From an uncultured Bacteroidaceae bacterium (GTDB taxonomy: Bacteria > Bacteroidota > Bacteroidia > Bacteroidales > Bacteroidaceae), in assembly GCA_944320785.1 (NCBI GenBank), contig CALUIR010000005.1:1-64000 (forward strand): a stretch of DNA of 64,000 bases, in the 5' to 3' direction. This document shows, in pieces, positions 1 to 7,967 of this stretch (positions are counted from its first letter, which is position 1; each line of letters begins with the position of its first letter). The position numbers and the translations under genes are program-made. The notes below the pieces were generated by a model. The model did not search any database, was not told the DNA's origin, and saw nothing but the letters and a program-made list of their open reading frames with translations.

Positions 1-515
1 CCCACGAAGGCTTTTTCAAACGTGTCCTCCTTCGTAATAACGCCGGAGTTGTCCGTTTCCGAACCCGTGCCCGCCGTGGTGGTGATGGCTATGATAGGCA
101 ACGGTTTTACGGCAATAGGCTGTCCCTTTCCAGAACCAATGGGTACGTAATCCCACAGTTCGCCTTCATTCGTAGCCATGACCGCGATAGCCTTCGCGCA
201 ATCCATGACACTGCCTCCACCAAGTGCCACAAGAAAATCACACCCATTGTCACGCGCAGCTTTTGCACCGGCATTGACGTTACCCACAGTGGGATTGGGG
301 GCTACACCATCGAAGATGCAGGTCTCCACACCGGCTTTATGCAACTGTTCTTCCGTGCGGGACAGATAGCCATTGGCACGGGTCGATTTACCATTAGAGA
401 TGATGATGAGGGCACGCCGTCCCGGCATGGGTTGTTCACTCAGTTTGTTTAGCATCCCTGCACCGAACATTACACGGGTGGGGATGTACATGTCGTAGTT
501 GTTGTTCGTTTTCAT
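1..515 (-). CDS. Iron-containing alcohol dehydrogenase, N-terminal part (runs off left edge)
   Basis: The reading frame opens at the ATG whose first base is 515 and stays open to base 1, so about 171 residues are present and the C-terminal half lies outside the window. The visible part is the Rossmann-like NAD(P)-binding half of the group III alcohol dehydrogenase family: a GGGSVMDCAKA motif near residue 97 and a TTTAGTGSETDNSGVI stretch near residue 145, both typical of butanol dehydrogenase/YqhD-like enzymes that reduce aldehydes with NAD(P)H. The Fe/Zn-binding histidines would be in the missing part, so substrate and metal cannot be judged. A TACCTTTG promoter box lies 28 bases upstream (543-550), so it probably starts its own transcript. 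The family call is firm; the exact substrate is unknown. Confidence 0.9.
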   Translation of the reverse strand, partial: MKTNNNYDMYIPTRVMFGAGMLNKLSEQPMPGRRALIIISNGKSTRANGYLSRTEEQLHKAGVETCIFDGVAPNPTVGNVNAGAKAARDNGCDFLVALGGGSVMDCAKAIAVMATNEGELWDYVPIGSGKGQPIAVKPLPIIAITTTAGTGSETDNSGVITKEDTFEKAFV

Positions 516-542
516 ATTGTAGATTATTTAGTAATTTTGATA

Positions 543-550
543 CAAAGGTA
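543..550 (-). promoter_or_regulatory. Bacteroidales -7 promoter box for the alcohol dehydrogenase
   Basis: Reads TACCTTTG on the minus strand, matching the Bacteroidales TAnnTTTG consensus, 28 bases ahead of the start codon at 515. No clear -33 TTTG was found at the expected spacing. Confidence 0.5.
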
Positions 551-569
551 GCGGACTGCCGCAGGAAAG

Positions 570-880
570 TGGATAACGTATTTACTGACGGTTGTAACCG
601 ATTTACGGATTGTTTTCCCATCGTTTCCTTTATTTTTGCCAACAGATTGGGAATATCCAGATGCTGCGGACACTTTGCCAGACATTCTCCACATCTGATG
701 CACGATGAAGCCGGGTCGCTGCGCATGGCGGTAAGCGTAGCAAAGCCTCAATTCATGCTGTTCAAAGAAAGGAACTACCCTGTCGTTGAGCATATCGGCA
801 GCGACAAGGGCATATTGCTTGGCAAATCCGATTTTGGAGTAAGTGCCAATCAAGTTTGTTTTTGATGGCTTATTCAGATG
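570..880 (-). pseudogene. Remnant of a 4Fe-4S aldo/keto reductase-like protein
   Basis: On the minus strand, one frame (up to about 726) encodes a ferredoxin-type cysteine cluster, CIRCGECLAKCPQHLDIPNLL, closely resembling the C-terminal Fe-S domain of Bacteroidales aldo/keto reductases. A second frame, continuing upstream to about 880, encodes a plausible preceding segment (TYSKIGFAKQYALVAADM), but stop codons separate the two frames and no N-terminal catalytic barrel is present before the nadD stop at 899. This looks like a truncated, frameshifted fossil. The exact borders are uncertain, and the upstream half is assigned only by adjacency. It could instead be a short ferredoxin-like protein, but no complete start-to-stop frame supports that. 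Confidence 0.5.
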
Positions 881-898
881 TTGTCATGACTCAATCTG

Positions 899-1477
899 CT
901 ATTCATAGAGGGAGATGGCTTGTTCGCGGATGCTTTCCGGGAGGAAGAAGCGGATGTCTCTGCCTTCTTTGATGGCTTGACGGATGAAAGAGGAGCTTAT
1001 TTCCATCAATGGCGCCTGTGCCATCCGCACATTTCGGGGCATGGCCGTTTCGTTGACGGCATATCCTTTTCGCGGGTAAACAAGGATGCTGCACAGGGAA
1101 AGGATGCGTTCCGGCTCTTTCCATTCCGTGAAGCGCAGCCAGTTGTCAGCACCCATGATGAGGAAGAAATCCCGTTGGGGGTAAGTGGCTTTCAAGGCTT
1201 GCAGCGTATGGACGGTGTAGGATGGCTTGGGCAGTTGGAACTCAAAATCAGATGCTTTGAAGCGGGGGTAGCCTTTGATGGCGGCTTCCACGAGGGAGAG
1301 CCGGACGTTGTTGTCCGGCAAATGGTCGTTTCTTTTGAAGGGGTTTTGCGGACTGACCATGAACCACAGTTCGTCTATCCCCTCGTATTCGCACAGGTAG
1401 TTGGCCAAAGCCAGATGCCCGATGTGGATGGGGTTGAACGAACCGCCGAATATGCCGGTTTTAATCTCCATTGGCAA
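899..1477 (-). CDS. nadD: Nicotinate-nucleotide adenylyltransferase
   Basis: A 192-residue protein of the nucleotidyltransferase (HIGH) superfamily. It transfers AMP from ATP to nicotinate mononucleotide to make deamido-NAD in NAD biosynthesis. The N-terminus shows GGSFNPIHIGHLALA, carrying the HxGH nucleotide-binding signature, and near the C-terminus there is ISSSFIRQ, the family's ISSTxIR motif. Length matches typical NadD. The gene is last in a yicC-gmk-nadD run; its start lies inside the last codons of gmk (17-base overlap if the ATG at 1477 is used, 11 bases if the second Met at 1471). Both starts are possible. Overlap implies translational coupling with gmk. No independent promoter is visible. 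Confidence 0.93.
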   Translation of the reverse strand: MPMEIKTGIFGGSFNPIHIGHLALANYLCEYEGIDELWFMVSPQNPFKRNDHLPDNNVRLSLVEAAIKGYPRFKASDFEFQLPKPSYTVHTLQALKATYPQRDFFLIMGADNWLRFTEWKEPERILSLCSILVYPRKGYAVNETAMPRNVRMAQAPLMEISSSFIRQAIKEGRDIRFFLPESIREQAISLYE

Positions 1478-2051
1478 GGAAGTTGCGGACGGCCTTTAGG
1501 GTTTCGGCTTTTGCCTTTTCCAAATTGTCGTTGACGATGACCCGGTCGAATTTCCCGGCAAAGCCCAATTCAAAGCGGGCCTTGTCGAGCCGCTTCTCGA
1601 TGGTTTCAGGCGAATCAGTCCCGCGTCCCACGAGGCGTTTGCGCAGTTCTTCGATGCCGGGCGGCTGTATGAAGATGGAGAGAGCGCGATTGCCGTAGTA
1701 CTTTTTTATGTTGCATCCTCCTACTACGTCCACGTCGAATACGATGTTGCGTCCTTCTTGCAATTGCCGTTCGATGGGGGCTTTCAATGTGCCGTAGAAG
1801 CGGTTTTCGTAAACTTCTTCGTATTCCAGGAAGTCGTTGGCGGCGATGTGCCTGCGAAACTCTTCGGGCGTGAGGAAATAATATTCCACGCCGTCTCTCT
1901 CATTGCCTCGTGGAGGGCGGCTGGTGGCCGAGATGGAGAACGCTAAGTTCAGGTTTTGCGTCAGCAAATAGTTGATGATGGTGGATTTCCCGGAGCCGGA
2001 AGGTGCTGAGAAGATGATGAGTTTGCCTGCCATGTGGTTGCTTTTCTTCAC
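1461..2051 (-). CDS. gmk: Guanylate kinase
   Basis: A 196-residue kinase that phosphorylates GMP/dGMP to GDP with ATP. The Walker A loop APSGSGKSTI sits near residue 16, followed by the GMP-binding stretch SATSRPPRGNERDGVEYYF (the family's S-x-R-x2-R-x2-E-x2-G-x2-Y pattern), and a C-terminal RVIVNDNLEKA motif typical of Gmk. Length is normal. The start overlaps the stop of yicC by four bases (ATGA type); a second Met at residue 7 (MAGK) is an alternative start. The yicC-gmk pairing is common in bacteria, which strengthens the call. Confidence 0.95.
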   Translation of the reverse strand: MKKSNHMAGKLIIFSAPSGSGKSTIINYLLTQNLNLAFSISATSRPPRGNERDGVEYYFLTPEEFRRHIAANDFLEYEEVYENRFYGTLKAPIERQLQEGRNIVFDVDVVGGCNIKKYYGNRALSIFIQPPGIEELRKRLVGRGTDSPETIEKRLDKARFELGFAGKFDRVIVNDNLEKAKAETLKAVRNFLANGD

Positions 2052-2923
2052 ATTACGTTCAACACTTGTTCCTTTATCTGTTCCAGTTCATCCTTCATCT
2101 GCACCACGATGTTCTGCATCTCCGCATGGTTGGATTTGCTGCCGGTGGTGTTGATTTCGCGTCCCATTTCTTGGGCGATGAATCCTAATTTTTTCCCTTG
2201 CCCTGTGCCTTGCGCCATGGTTTCGCGGAAATATTTCAAGTGGTTGGCCAAGCGTTGCTTTTCTTCGTTGATATCTAATTTTTCTATGTAGTAAATCAGT
2301 TCCTGTTCCAAGCGGTTTTTGTCATATTCGGCTTCCGGTATTTTTTTCAATGCGTCCACGATGCGTTCTCTTATTTTGCCGACCCGTTCGTGCTCGTACG
2401 GTTCGATGCTTGCCAAGAGCCGCTCGATGTTGTCTATTTTCTCGTTGAATTTCCGTTCAAGGGCTTCTCCTTCTTGCAGGCGGAAACCGGTCAATTGTTT
2501 CAATGCTTCTTCAAGCGTTTCCTTCACGACGAGCCATTCTTCTTCTTCCAGTTCTTGCGTGTCATTCTTTGTCAGCACGTCCGGCATGCGCAGCAAGGTG
2601 GCAAACCAGTCCTCTGGCAGAGGGATATGGCAACGTTCCCCGATGGCTTTTATTTGATGGTAGTAATTCTCCACTAAAGCGGCGTTGATAGGGGTTGCCG
2701 CGTTTTCTTCATCTTTTTCCACAGAGACGTAGCAATCCACCTTTCCCCGTTCCAGTGTTTTTGAGACGATGTTCCTTATCTCTATTTCTTTTTCCCGGTA
2801 TGCAGGGGCAATGCGGGTGGATAAATCCATCGCTTTGCTGTTGAGCGACTTGATTTCAACGGTGATTTTCTTGTCGGCATAAGTGGCAGTTGCCTTGCCG
2901 TAGCCTGTCATGGACTGTATCAT
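2048..2923 (-). CDS. yicC: YicC family protein (predicted endoribonuclease)
   Basis: A 291-residue protein starting MIQSMTGYGKAT, the signature N-terminus of the YicC/YloC family, and ending with the conserved DUF1732-type region containing EMGREINTTGSKSNHAEMQ. E. coli YicC is reported to act on RNA with an endoribonuclease-like role; that function is taken from the family, not shown here. It is second in a minus-strand operon, 24 bases after the coiled-coil membrane protein, and its stop overlaps the gmk start by four bases. Length is normal and no defect is seen. Confidence 0.92.
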   Translation of the reverse strand: MIQSMTGYGKATATYADKKITVEIKSLNSKAMDLSTRIAPAYREKEIEIRNIVSKTLERGKVDCYVSVEKDEENAATPINAALVENYYHQIKAIGERCHIPLPEDWFATLLRMPDVLTKNDTQELEEEEWLVVKETLEEALKQLTGFRLQEGEALERKFNEKIDNIERLLASIEPYEHERVGKIRERIVDALKKIPEAEYDKNRLEQELIYYIEKLDINEEKQRLANHLKYFRETMAQGTGQGKKLGFIAQEMGREINTTGSKSNHAEMQNIVVQMKDELEQIKEQVLNVM

Positions 2924-2946
2924 GGTGAATTCTTTTTAGGGTCGGG

Positions 2947-3822
2947 TCAATTTAGCGTGAAGTTGCCGGAGCCGATAAGCGCTCCGTCTGCGAAGATGTC
3001 TATCCGGTAATCACCGGCATACAGGAATTCTTCCACATCCCAATAGGCGGTAATTTCCTGTTCTTCTCCCGTGTATTCGATATTCTTTTTGATGGAATAG
3101 GCCAGTTCTTTGTTTTCATAGGGGAATGTATGTGCATTGCTTTTGCACAGCACGCTGTTGTCGGGCTTGGTGATTCGCAGGTAGATGCTTTTTTCCCCCG
3201 TTTCCGCGCTGATGTTTTTGCTGATGGTGAAACTGATGGTGAATTTCACCACGTCTTTCACTTTTCGGGCTTTCTTTCCCCTTTTGTTCATGGGCATGAC
3301 TTGTATGTGGGTGGCATCCAGTTGCGAGGCCAGTTCCACTTTCTCGTTCAGTATTTTCGTCTCCTCTGAAAGGTTGCTGATTTTCCGGGTTGCTTCGTTG
3401 TATTTCCGTTTCACTGTCCGGTTTTCTTCGGCCAGTTCTTGGTTGAGGCGGTTGAGTGAATCGATTTGCACGACATAGGTGCGCAATACAGACCTTACGG
3501 TGGCCAGTTCTTTTTTCAGCCTCATGATTTCGCGTGCGTTGGTCGTTTTTACAGAGCGGAGTTCTTCCAGCAGGCGTTGCGTCTTTATTTTTTCGCTTTC
3601 CAGCACTTTGATGAGGGAGTCGTTGGATATCTGGTATTGGAGTTCGTCATATTGGTTGGCGAAGCGGGTGTATTCGTTCTCCATTTCCTCCTTCTCTATT
3701 TCAAACAACATGGCCATGTCGTTTTTTTCTTGCCGTTCCCGTATCAGCAGATAGGTTATGGCTACTACTGCGATGGCTAATATGGCGATAGAAGTGATAA
3801 TCAAGTTTTTTTTCTTTTCCAT
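2947..3822 (-). CDS. Membrane-anchored coiled-coil protein, function unknown
   Basis: Not recognised as a named family. From the ATG at 3822 the protein is about 291 residues: a short basic start (MEKKKN), one hydrophobic segment (roughly residues 6-27), a long charged heptad-rich coiled coil to about residue 180, a KRGKKARKVKDVVKF linker, and a beta-rich C-terminal domain of about 100 residues ending in GSGNFTLN. The layout suggests an inner-membrane protein with a periplasmic coiled coil and a C-terminal globular domain. An ATG eight codons upstream (3846) exists but falls inside the promoter box (3844-3851), so 3822 is preferred. It is first in the operon with yicC, gmk and nadD. Confidence 0.75.
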   Translation of the reverse strand: MEKKKNLIITSIAILAIAVVAITYLLIRERQEKNDMAMLFEIEKEEMENEYTRFANQYDELQYQISNDSLIKVLESEKIKTQRLLEELRSVKTTNAREIMRLKKELATVRSVLRTYVVQIDSLNRLNQELAEENRTVKRKYNEATRKISNLSEETKILNEKVELASQLDATHIQVMPMNKRGKKARKVKDVVKFTISFTISKNISAETGEKSIYLRITKPDNSVLCKSNAHTFPYENKELAYSIKKNIEYTGEEQEITAYWDVEEFLYAGDYRIDIFADGALIGSGNFTLN

Positions 3823-3843
3823 GCTCCTCAGGGTTAATGGCGG

Positions 3844-3875
3844 CAAAATTAGTCTTTTTGGCAGGGATAAGCAAA
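3844..3875 (-). promoter_or_regulatory. Promoter of the coiled-coil/yicC/gmk/nadD operon
   Basis: On the minus strand: TTTG (3872-3875), 20 bases, then TAATTTTG (3844-3851), a near-perfect Bacteroidales -33/-7 pair. It sits 22 bases ahead of the ATG at 3822 and overlaps the ATG at 3846, which rules the latter out as a start. Confidence 0.65.
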
Positions 3876-3896
3876 TAAAATGTGACGCAGGACGGG

Positions 3897-4439
3897 TTAT
3901 TTGAATAAATTTGCTTCCGGGATGCTGAAATCCTTGTCTGCAAAAAGTTCGGCAAGCCCGGATACTTGTTTCAGGCGCAACAGTTCATCGCGATCCATTC
4001 CAATGTTCTTCATGATCCATGCGTCAGACATGCCTGATTTGGTCAGTTCTGCCACGATGTCGCACATCAGGTCGATGCTGTGTACGCCTCTTGCGCGGTT
4101 GTGGCGGATGGTGGAAGCCATGCGGTTGGATATGTCTTTATTGATGACCACTACGGGCAGGAGGCCTTTTTCACGGTCATAAATCCTTTGTGAGGTTTTC
4201 AGCACCTGGTATCGGTGGAAGCCATCCACGATTTCATATACATCTTCTTCTTTTATGTAGTAGCATACGCAAGGCATGGTATAACCGTCCTCCCAGATGG
4301 AGAGTTCCAGCAGTTTCATCTCCGGGGGCGCCACATGGTTGGGATTGTAGCTGTTGGCCCTGACTTTCTCTACGGGTACAGCAATGACATTGTACACAGG
4401 GCTTTTGAATTCCTTCCTTTCAAATTCTGCATCTATCAT
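3897..4439 (-). CDS. ibrB: IbrB-like ParB/sulfiredoxin-fold protein
   Basis: About 180 residues from the ATG at 4439, chosen because that ATG overlaps the upstream stop by four bases (ATGA). The protein contains the ParB/Srx core: IAVPVEKVRANSYNPN, then EDGYTMPCVCYY, and the DGFHRYQVLK box near residue 75, followed by an alpha-helical half with RHNRARGVHSIDLM. Together with the preceding PAPS-reductase-like gene it forms the IbrA-IbrB pair first described as a regulator of immunoglobulin-binding proteins in E. coli; the biochemical activity is, to my knowledge, unsettled. In ParB-fold proteins the DGxHR box binds nucleotide. Whether this one binds DNA, acts on nucleotides, or modifies RNA cannot be told from sequence. 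It is the last gene in a three-gene cassette. Confidence 0.8.
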   Translation of the reverse strand: MIDAEFERKEFKSPVYNVIAVPVEKVRANSYNPNHVAPPEMKLLELSIWEDGYTMPCVCYYIKEEDVYEIVDGFHRYQVLKTSQRIYDREKGLLPVVVINKDISNRMASTIRHNRARGVHSIDLMCDIVAELTKSGMSDAWIMKNIGMDRDELLRLKQVSGLAELFADKDFSIPEANLFK

Positions 4440-5734
4440 GTGAATATGTTCTTGTATTTTTTCAGGATTCTTTCTCTTCTTTCCCGTTCGGACTTGGTCA
4501 GGGCAAATCCCATGTATTTGCATGCGTGGTCATTCTTCATGATGCAGATGCACATTCTTTTATAAGTGGGTATTTCCCGGAACTCAGGGATGTTGATGTC
4601 ATCCAGATAGTCCATTTTGACGGGCTTTTTCTCTGTTTTATAGTTAGTGGTATGCTCCACGTGGAATTTCACGCCGGCCTCGCGCAGCTTCTCAATGGTT
4701 GATTCAGCGAGGCATCCACCTTTGGTCTTCCAAAATTCAATGCTGACAGCCAATTTCTCCAGGTATCTTTTCCGGGTTTCTTCAGGCAATGTGTCCAAGA
4801 GGAAGAACATGTATTTTTTCCACGTGTATCCGGGCGGCAGTTTTATGCTTTGCCAACCCATGGCTTTCGTGCCTCCGTATATGCCGGCAAAGTTCACGCC
4901 GTTGACGCGTCCCACCATTCTGGCCCATGTTTGGGGGTCAATGGCTTTGTAAAGTTTCAAGGTTTCCTGTGCCGCAGAAATGAACGGGCTGGCCACACGT
5001 TGTTTTTCAAGCGGGACTCCCGCCAAATAATACAAGTCATATAATTTGTTGTAGTCCCATTTGAATTTTCCGTTTGCCACCCAGATGTCGGTCGTTTTCC
5101 AGTCATAAATGGGATATGCGTTGAAAACATCCGGCCATATGTGGTGGGTCCATGTCAGCCGGTGGTACGTGTTGTAGCGGTTCGGGCTGTAGATGGTGCG
5201 CCAACGGTTGAAGCTTTCCTGCGTGCGTATGCCGACAAGGCAGCAAGTGCGTGTGGCATCTTTCTTTTTGTGAAGCCATTGCGCGAACTCCACTTGGAAT
5301 TCATAATCCCACATCTGATCGTTGAAGAAATTGAAATCTTCTTTCACAAGGCACTCCAACGGGCGTTCGCGCACCCAGATGTCATGCACATTCTCGTCCC
5401 AAGGCCGCCAATATTCCTGATACATGGAGGCGCAGGTCGGCACACGGAACGGCACGCACACGCGATATGTTTCAATCAGGTCCTTGTTTCCTTGGAGAAT
5501 GCGGTCCACATATTCCGTGGTCATCTGGTATTGCGCTTCGTAGTCCATGTGGAATACGCCCAGTTTCCGCGTGATGTGGTTCTTCCGCATGAAGTCGAGG
5601 CACAGGTTCAGCAACACCCCGCTGTCTTTTCCCCCGGAGAATGACACGTAGATGTTGTCGAACTCTTTGAAGATGAAGGACAGCCTTTCCTGCGCCAGTT
5701 CGTACACGTTTTTGTTGGTTGCCGACTTTTTCAT
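4436..5734 (-). CDS. ibrA: IbrA-like DUF3440 PAPS-reductase-fold enzyme
   Basis: About 432 residues from the ATG at 5734, chosen because it overlaps the stop of the preceding gene by four bases; an in-frame ATG at 5767 lies inside that gene. The N-terminal half carries the PP-loop YVSFSGGKDSGVLLNL (near residue 30), as in PAPS reductases, thiouridine synthases and DndC. The rest matches the DUF3440 pattern with many aromatic and Trp residues (MDYEAQYQMTTEYVD, TCCLVGIRTQESFNRW, TTDIWV). The PP-loop implies activation of a substrate with ATP or use of an adenylated sulfur donor. Its partner is the ParB-like gene directly downstream. Real substrate unknown. Confidence 0.85.
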   Translation of the reverse strand: MKKSATNKNVYELAQERLSFIFKEFDNIYVSFSGGKDSGVLLNLCLDFMRKNHITRKLGVFHMDYEAQYQMTTEYVDRILQGNKDLIETYRVCVPFRVPTCASMYQEYWRPWDENVHDIWVRERPLECLVKEDFNFFNDQMWDYEFQVEFAQWLHKKKDATRTCCLVGIRTQESFNRWRTIYSPNRYNTYHRLTWTHHIWPDVFNAYPIYDWKTTDIWVANGKFKWDYNKLYDLYYLAGVPLEKQRVASPFISAAQETLKLYKAIDPQTWARMVGRVNGVNFAGIYGGTKAMGWQSIKLPPGYTWKKYMFFLLDTLPEETRKRYLEKLAVSIEFWKTKGGCLAESTIEKLREAGVKFHVEHTTNYKTEKKPVKMDYLDDINIPEFREIPTYKRMCICIMKNDHACKYMGFALTKSERERRERILKKYKNIFT

Positions 5735-6132
5735 CCTTCCCAAACCATTTTTACAAATTTCTTCCACTCATGGGCAATGTTGAATTGATTGTTTTTGAAT
5801 GTGTCGATGTCCTTGACTTGTGTGATGGAAGTCAGGAGGCAGTCGGCGGACAGTGCCTCAATGGTTTTCTTGAGTAAAGCGTCCAATACGTCTGCATTGT
5901 TGTCCTTGACGTAGTAGTTGTTGATTTTGGCCTGTTGCCTCTTGATTTCCACAGGCATGAAACCCGCCACCTCTTGCCCGTCGATGGCCATGAACCATTG
6001 GTGTGAGTCTGACGTGCGGAAAGGATAATTCTGGTTTTGTTTCAGGACTTTGGGATCCATCACCAATGGCGCGGCCAGTTGGTACAGTTGCGGGTCAGTC
6101 CCGTTTAATTGCAGGATATTCATCATGGGCAT
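5731..6132 (-). CDS. Small GNAT-like protein heading the ibrAB cassette
   Basis: A 133-residue protein whose pattern (MAIDGQEVAGFMPVEIKRQQAKINNYYV, a beta4-like strand with a following alpha helix) resembles a compact GNAT N-acetyltransferase; the usual acetyl-CoA pyrophosphate loop is weak (KDNNADVLDALLKKT in its place), so acetylation is not assured. Three closely spaced Met codons (6132, 6126, 6123) make the start uncertain. The stop overlaps the ibrA start by four bases, giving strict translational coupling of all three genes. A TAACTTTG box lies just upstream. Confidence 0.6.
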   Translation of the reverse strand: MPMMNILQLNGTDPQLYQLAAPLVMDPKVLKQNQNYPFRTSDSHQWFMAIDGQEVAGFMPVEIKRQQAKINNYYVKDNNADVLDALLKKTIEALSADCLLTSITQVKDIDTFKNNQFNIAHEWKKFVKMVWEG

Positions 6133-6145
6133 TGTGTATCTGCTG

Positions 6146-6153
6146 CAAAGTTA
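6146..6153 (-). promoter_or_regulatory. -7 promoter box for the GNAT-ibrA-ibrB cassette
   Basis: TAACTTTG on the minus strand, 14 bases upstream of the first start codon (6132) and downstream of the gdhA terminator, so the cassette probably has its own transcript. The expected leader would be only a few bases. Confidence 0.5.
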
Positions 6154-6214
6154 CGCAAAAATTGCGAGATATTCTTCAGCTTTCACAAGTTGAGGGGGAT
6201 GTGCCGATAAAAAA

Positions 6215-6248
6215 GCGTCATCCCCTTTTTCACAAGAGGGGATGACGC
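6215..6248 (-). terminator. Rho-independent terminator of gdhA
   Basis: Perfect 11-12 bp stem (GCGTCATCCCC paired with GGGGATGACGC, loop of about 11 bases) followed on the minus strand by six T residues. It lies 80 bases after the gdhA stop and isolates gdhA from the GNAT-ibrAB cassette. Confidence 0.85.
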
Positions 6249-6328
6249 GCTTATACAAAATACAAATACAACTAAACGAGAATTAATTAATGCCTTTATG
6301 TCTGTGTAAAGGAATTCGGCCGGATGCC

Positions 6329-7666
6329 TCAGATGATGCCTTGTCCCATCATGGCGTGCGCCACTTTCATGAAACCGGCGATGTTGGCGCCTTTCACATA
6401 GTTGATGTACCCGTCAGGCTCTGTGCCGTATTTCACGCATTGTTCGTGGATGCCATACATGATGCCGTGCAGCTTTTGGTCCACTTCTTCTGCTGACCAG
6501 CTTAAGTGCATGGCGTTTTGCGACATTTCAAGTCCTGAGGTGGCCACGCCGCCAGCATTGACCGCTTTGCCCGGGGCATACAGCATCTTGTGTTCGATGA
6601 ACTTGTCAATGGCTTCGGGTGTGCATCCCATGTTGGAGATTTCGCCCACGCAGGTCACGTGGTTGTCAATCAAGTGTTGCGCGTCCTCGCCGTTCAGTTC
6701 GTTTTGGGTGGCGCAAGGCAATGCGATGTCTGCCTTCACTTCCCACGGGCGGCGTCCCGGAACGAATTGTGCGTTCGGGTATTTCTCTGCATAAGGTGCC
6801 ACGATGTCATTGCCTGAAGCACGGAGTTCCAGCATGTAGTCAATCTTGTCGCCGCTGATGCCGTCCGGGTCATAGATGTAACCGTCCGGCCCGGAGATGG
6901 TCACCACTTTGGCACCCAATTGGGTTGCTTTGGTCGCTGCGCCCCATGCCACGTTTCCGAAGCCGGAGATGGCCACCGTCTTTCCTTTGATGTCGATGCC
7001 TTTTGTCTTCAGCATTTGGTTCACGAAGTAAAGGCCGCCGAAACCTGTTGCCTCCGGGCGTATCAACGACCCGCCGAATTCCAGCCCTTTTCCAGTGAAG
7101 GTGCCGGTAAATTCGCGGGTGAGCTTCTTGTACATGCCGAACATGTAGCCTACTTCACGGCCGCCTACGCCGATGTCGCCGGCGGGCACATCCATGTCGG
7201 GGCCTAGGTGGCGCCACAGTTCAAGGATGAATGCTTGGCAGAAGCGCATGATTTCCGCATCGCTCTTTCCACGGGGAGAGAAATCGGAACCGCCTTTGCC
7301 GCCGCCCATCGGCAGGGTGGTCAGGGCGTTCTTGAAGGTTTGCTCGAAACCTAGGAATTTCAGGATGGAGAGGTTGACAGATGCATGGAAGCGGATGCCG
7401 CCTTTGTACGGGCCGATGGCGTTGTTGAATTGCACGCGGTAGCCCAGGTTGGTCTGCACTTCCCCTTTGTCGTCCACCCACGTGACGCGGAATGTGAAGA
7501 TGCGGTCGGGTTCCACCAAACGTTCAATGATTTTTGCTTTTTCAAATTCGGGGTGCTGGTTGTAGATGTCTTCGATGGAAAGAAGCACTTCTCTTACTGC
7601 CTGAAGGTATTCAGATTCACCCGGATGTTTTGCCTCCAAGGAGGACATGATGCGTTCGATGTTCAT
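6329..7666 (-). CDS. gdhA: NADP-type glutamate dehydrogenase
   Basis: A 445-residue enzyme of the hexameric GDH family that aminates 2-oxoglutarate with ammonium to glutamate. Visible signatures: the glutamate/ketoglutarate site GPYKGGIRFH near residue 89, PMGGGKGGSDF with the catalytic lysine region near residue 121, a PAGDIGVGGREVG segment, and the dinucleotide fold VAISGFGNVAWGAA near residue 232. The length and the SDF/DIGVGGRE pattern fit the NADP-dependent anabolic class. It is monocistronic: its own -7 box lies at 7730-7737 and a strong terminator follows. Confidence 0.96.
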   Translation of the reverse strand: MNIERIMSSLEAKHPGESEYLQAVREVLLSIEDIYNQHPEFEKAKIIERLVEPDRIFTFRVTWVDDKGEVQTNLGYRVQFNNAIGPYKGGIRFHASVNLSILKFLGFEQTFKNALTTLPMGGGKGGSDFSPRGKSDAEIMRFCQAFILELWRHLGPDMDVPAGDIGVGGREVGYMFGMYKKLTREFTGTFTGKGLEFGGSLIRPEATGFGGLYFVNQMLKTKGIDIKGKTVAISGFGNVAWGAATKATQLGAKVVTISGPDGYIYDPDGISGDKIDYMLELRASGNDIVAPYAEKYPNAQFVPGRRPWEVKADIALPCATQNELNGEDAQHLIDNHVTCVGEISNMGCTPEAIDKFIEHKMLYAPGKAVNAGGVATSGLEMSQNAMHLSWSAEEVDQKLHGIMYGIHEQCVKYGTEPDGYINYVKGANIAGFMKVAHAMMGQGII

Positions 7667-7729
7667 AATATTATATTTATTAGGTTATGTTGAACAATTG
7701 CTTTAATCAAAATGTCAATCTTCTGACCG

Positions 7730-7737
7730 CAAATATA
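7730..7737 (-). promoter_or_regulatory. -7 promoter box of gdhA
   Basis: TATATTTG on the minus strand, 63 bases upstream of the gdhA ATG. The rest of the roughly 300-base divergent gap (7667-7967) contains a plus-strand promoter for the next gene and no other feature I can name. Confidence 0.55.
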
Positions 7738-7933
7738 GGGATATATTTTGCAATGCCGCTATTTTTGCCCTGATATTTTGCTTAAATAATGATAAAATGA
7801 CATTTTCCCGGCGATGGCTTTCATCCGTATTCCCGTTCCTGCCGGAGGGAGGCGGCAGAGGCGGGGGAGACACATTCCTTTTTTGGGCGGAAAGAAAATG
7901 GGAAGGATATGCGGCAGTCGTGCTGAATTCTAT

Positions 7934-7941
7934 TATTTTTG
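7934..7941 (+). promoter_or_regulatory. -7 promoter box for the receiver/PPDK_N protein
   Basis: TATTTTTG on the plus strand, 26 bases before the ATG at 7968. No convincing -33 element at 19-21 bases. Confidence 0.45.
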
Positions 7942-7967
7942 CATTCGGAAAGAAACTTTTTTGAAGC

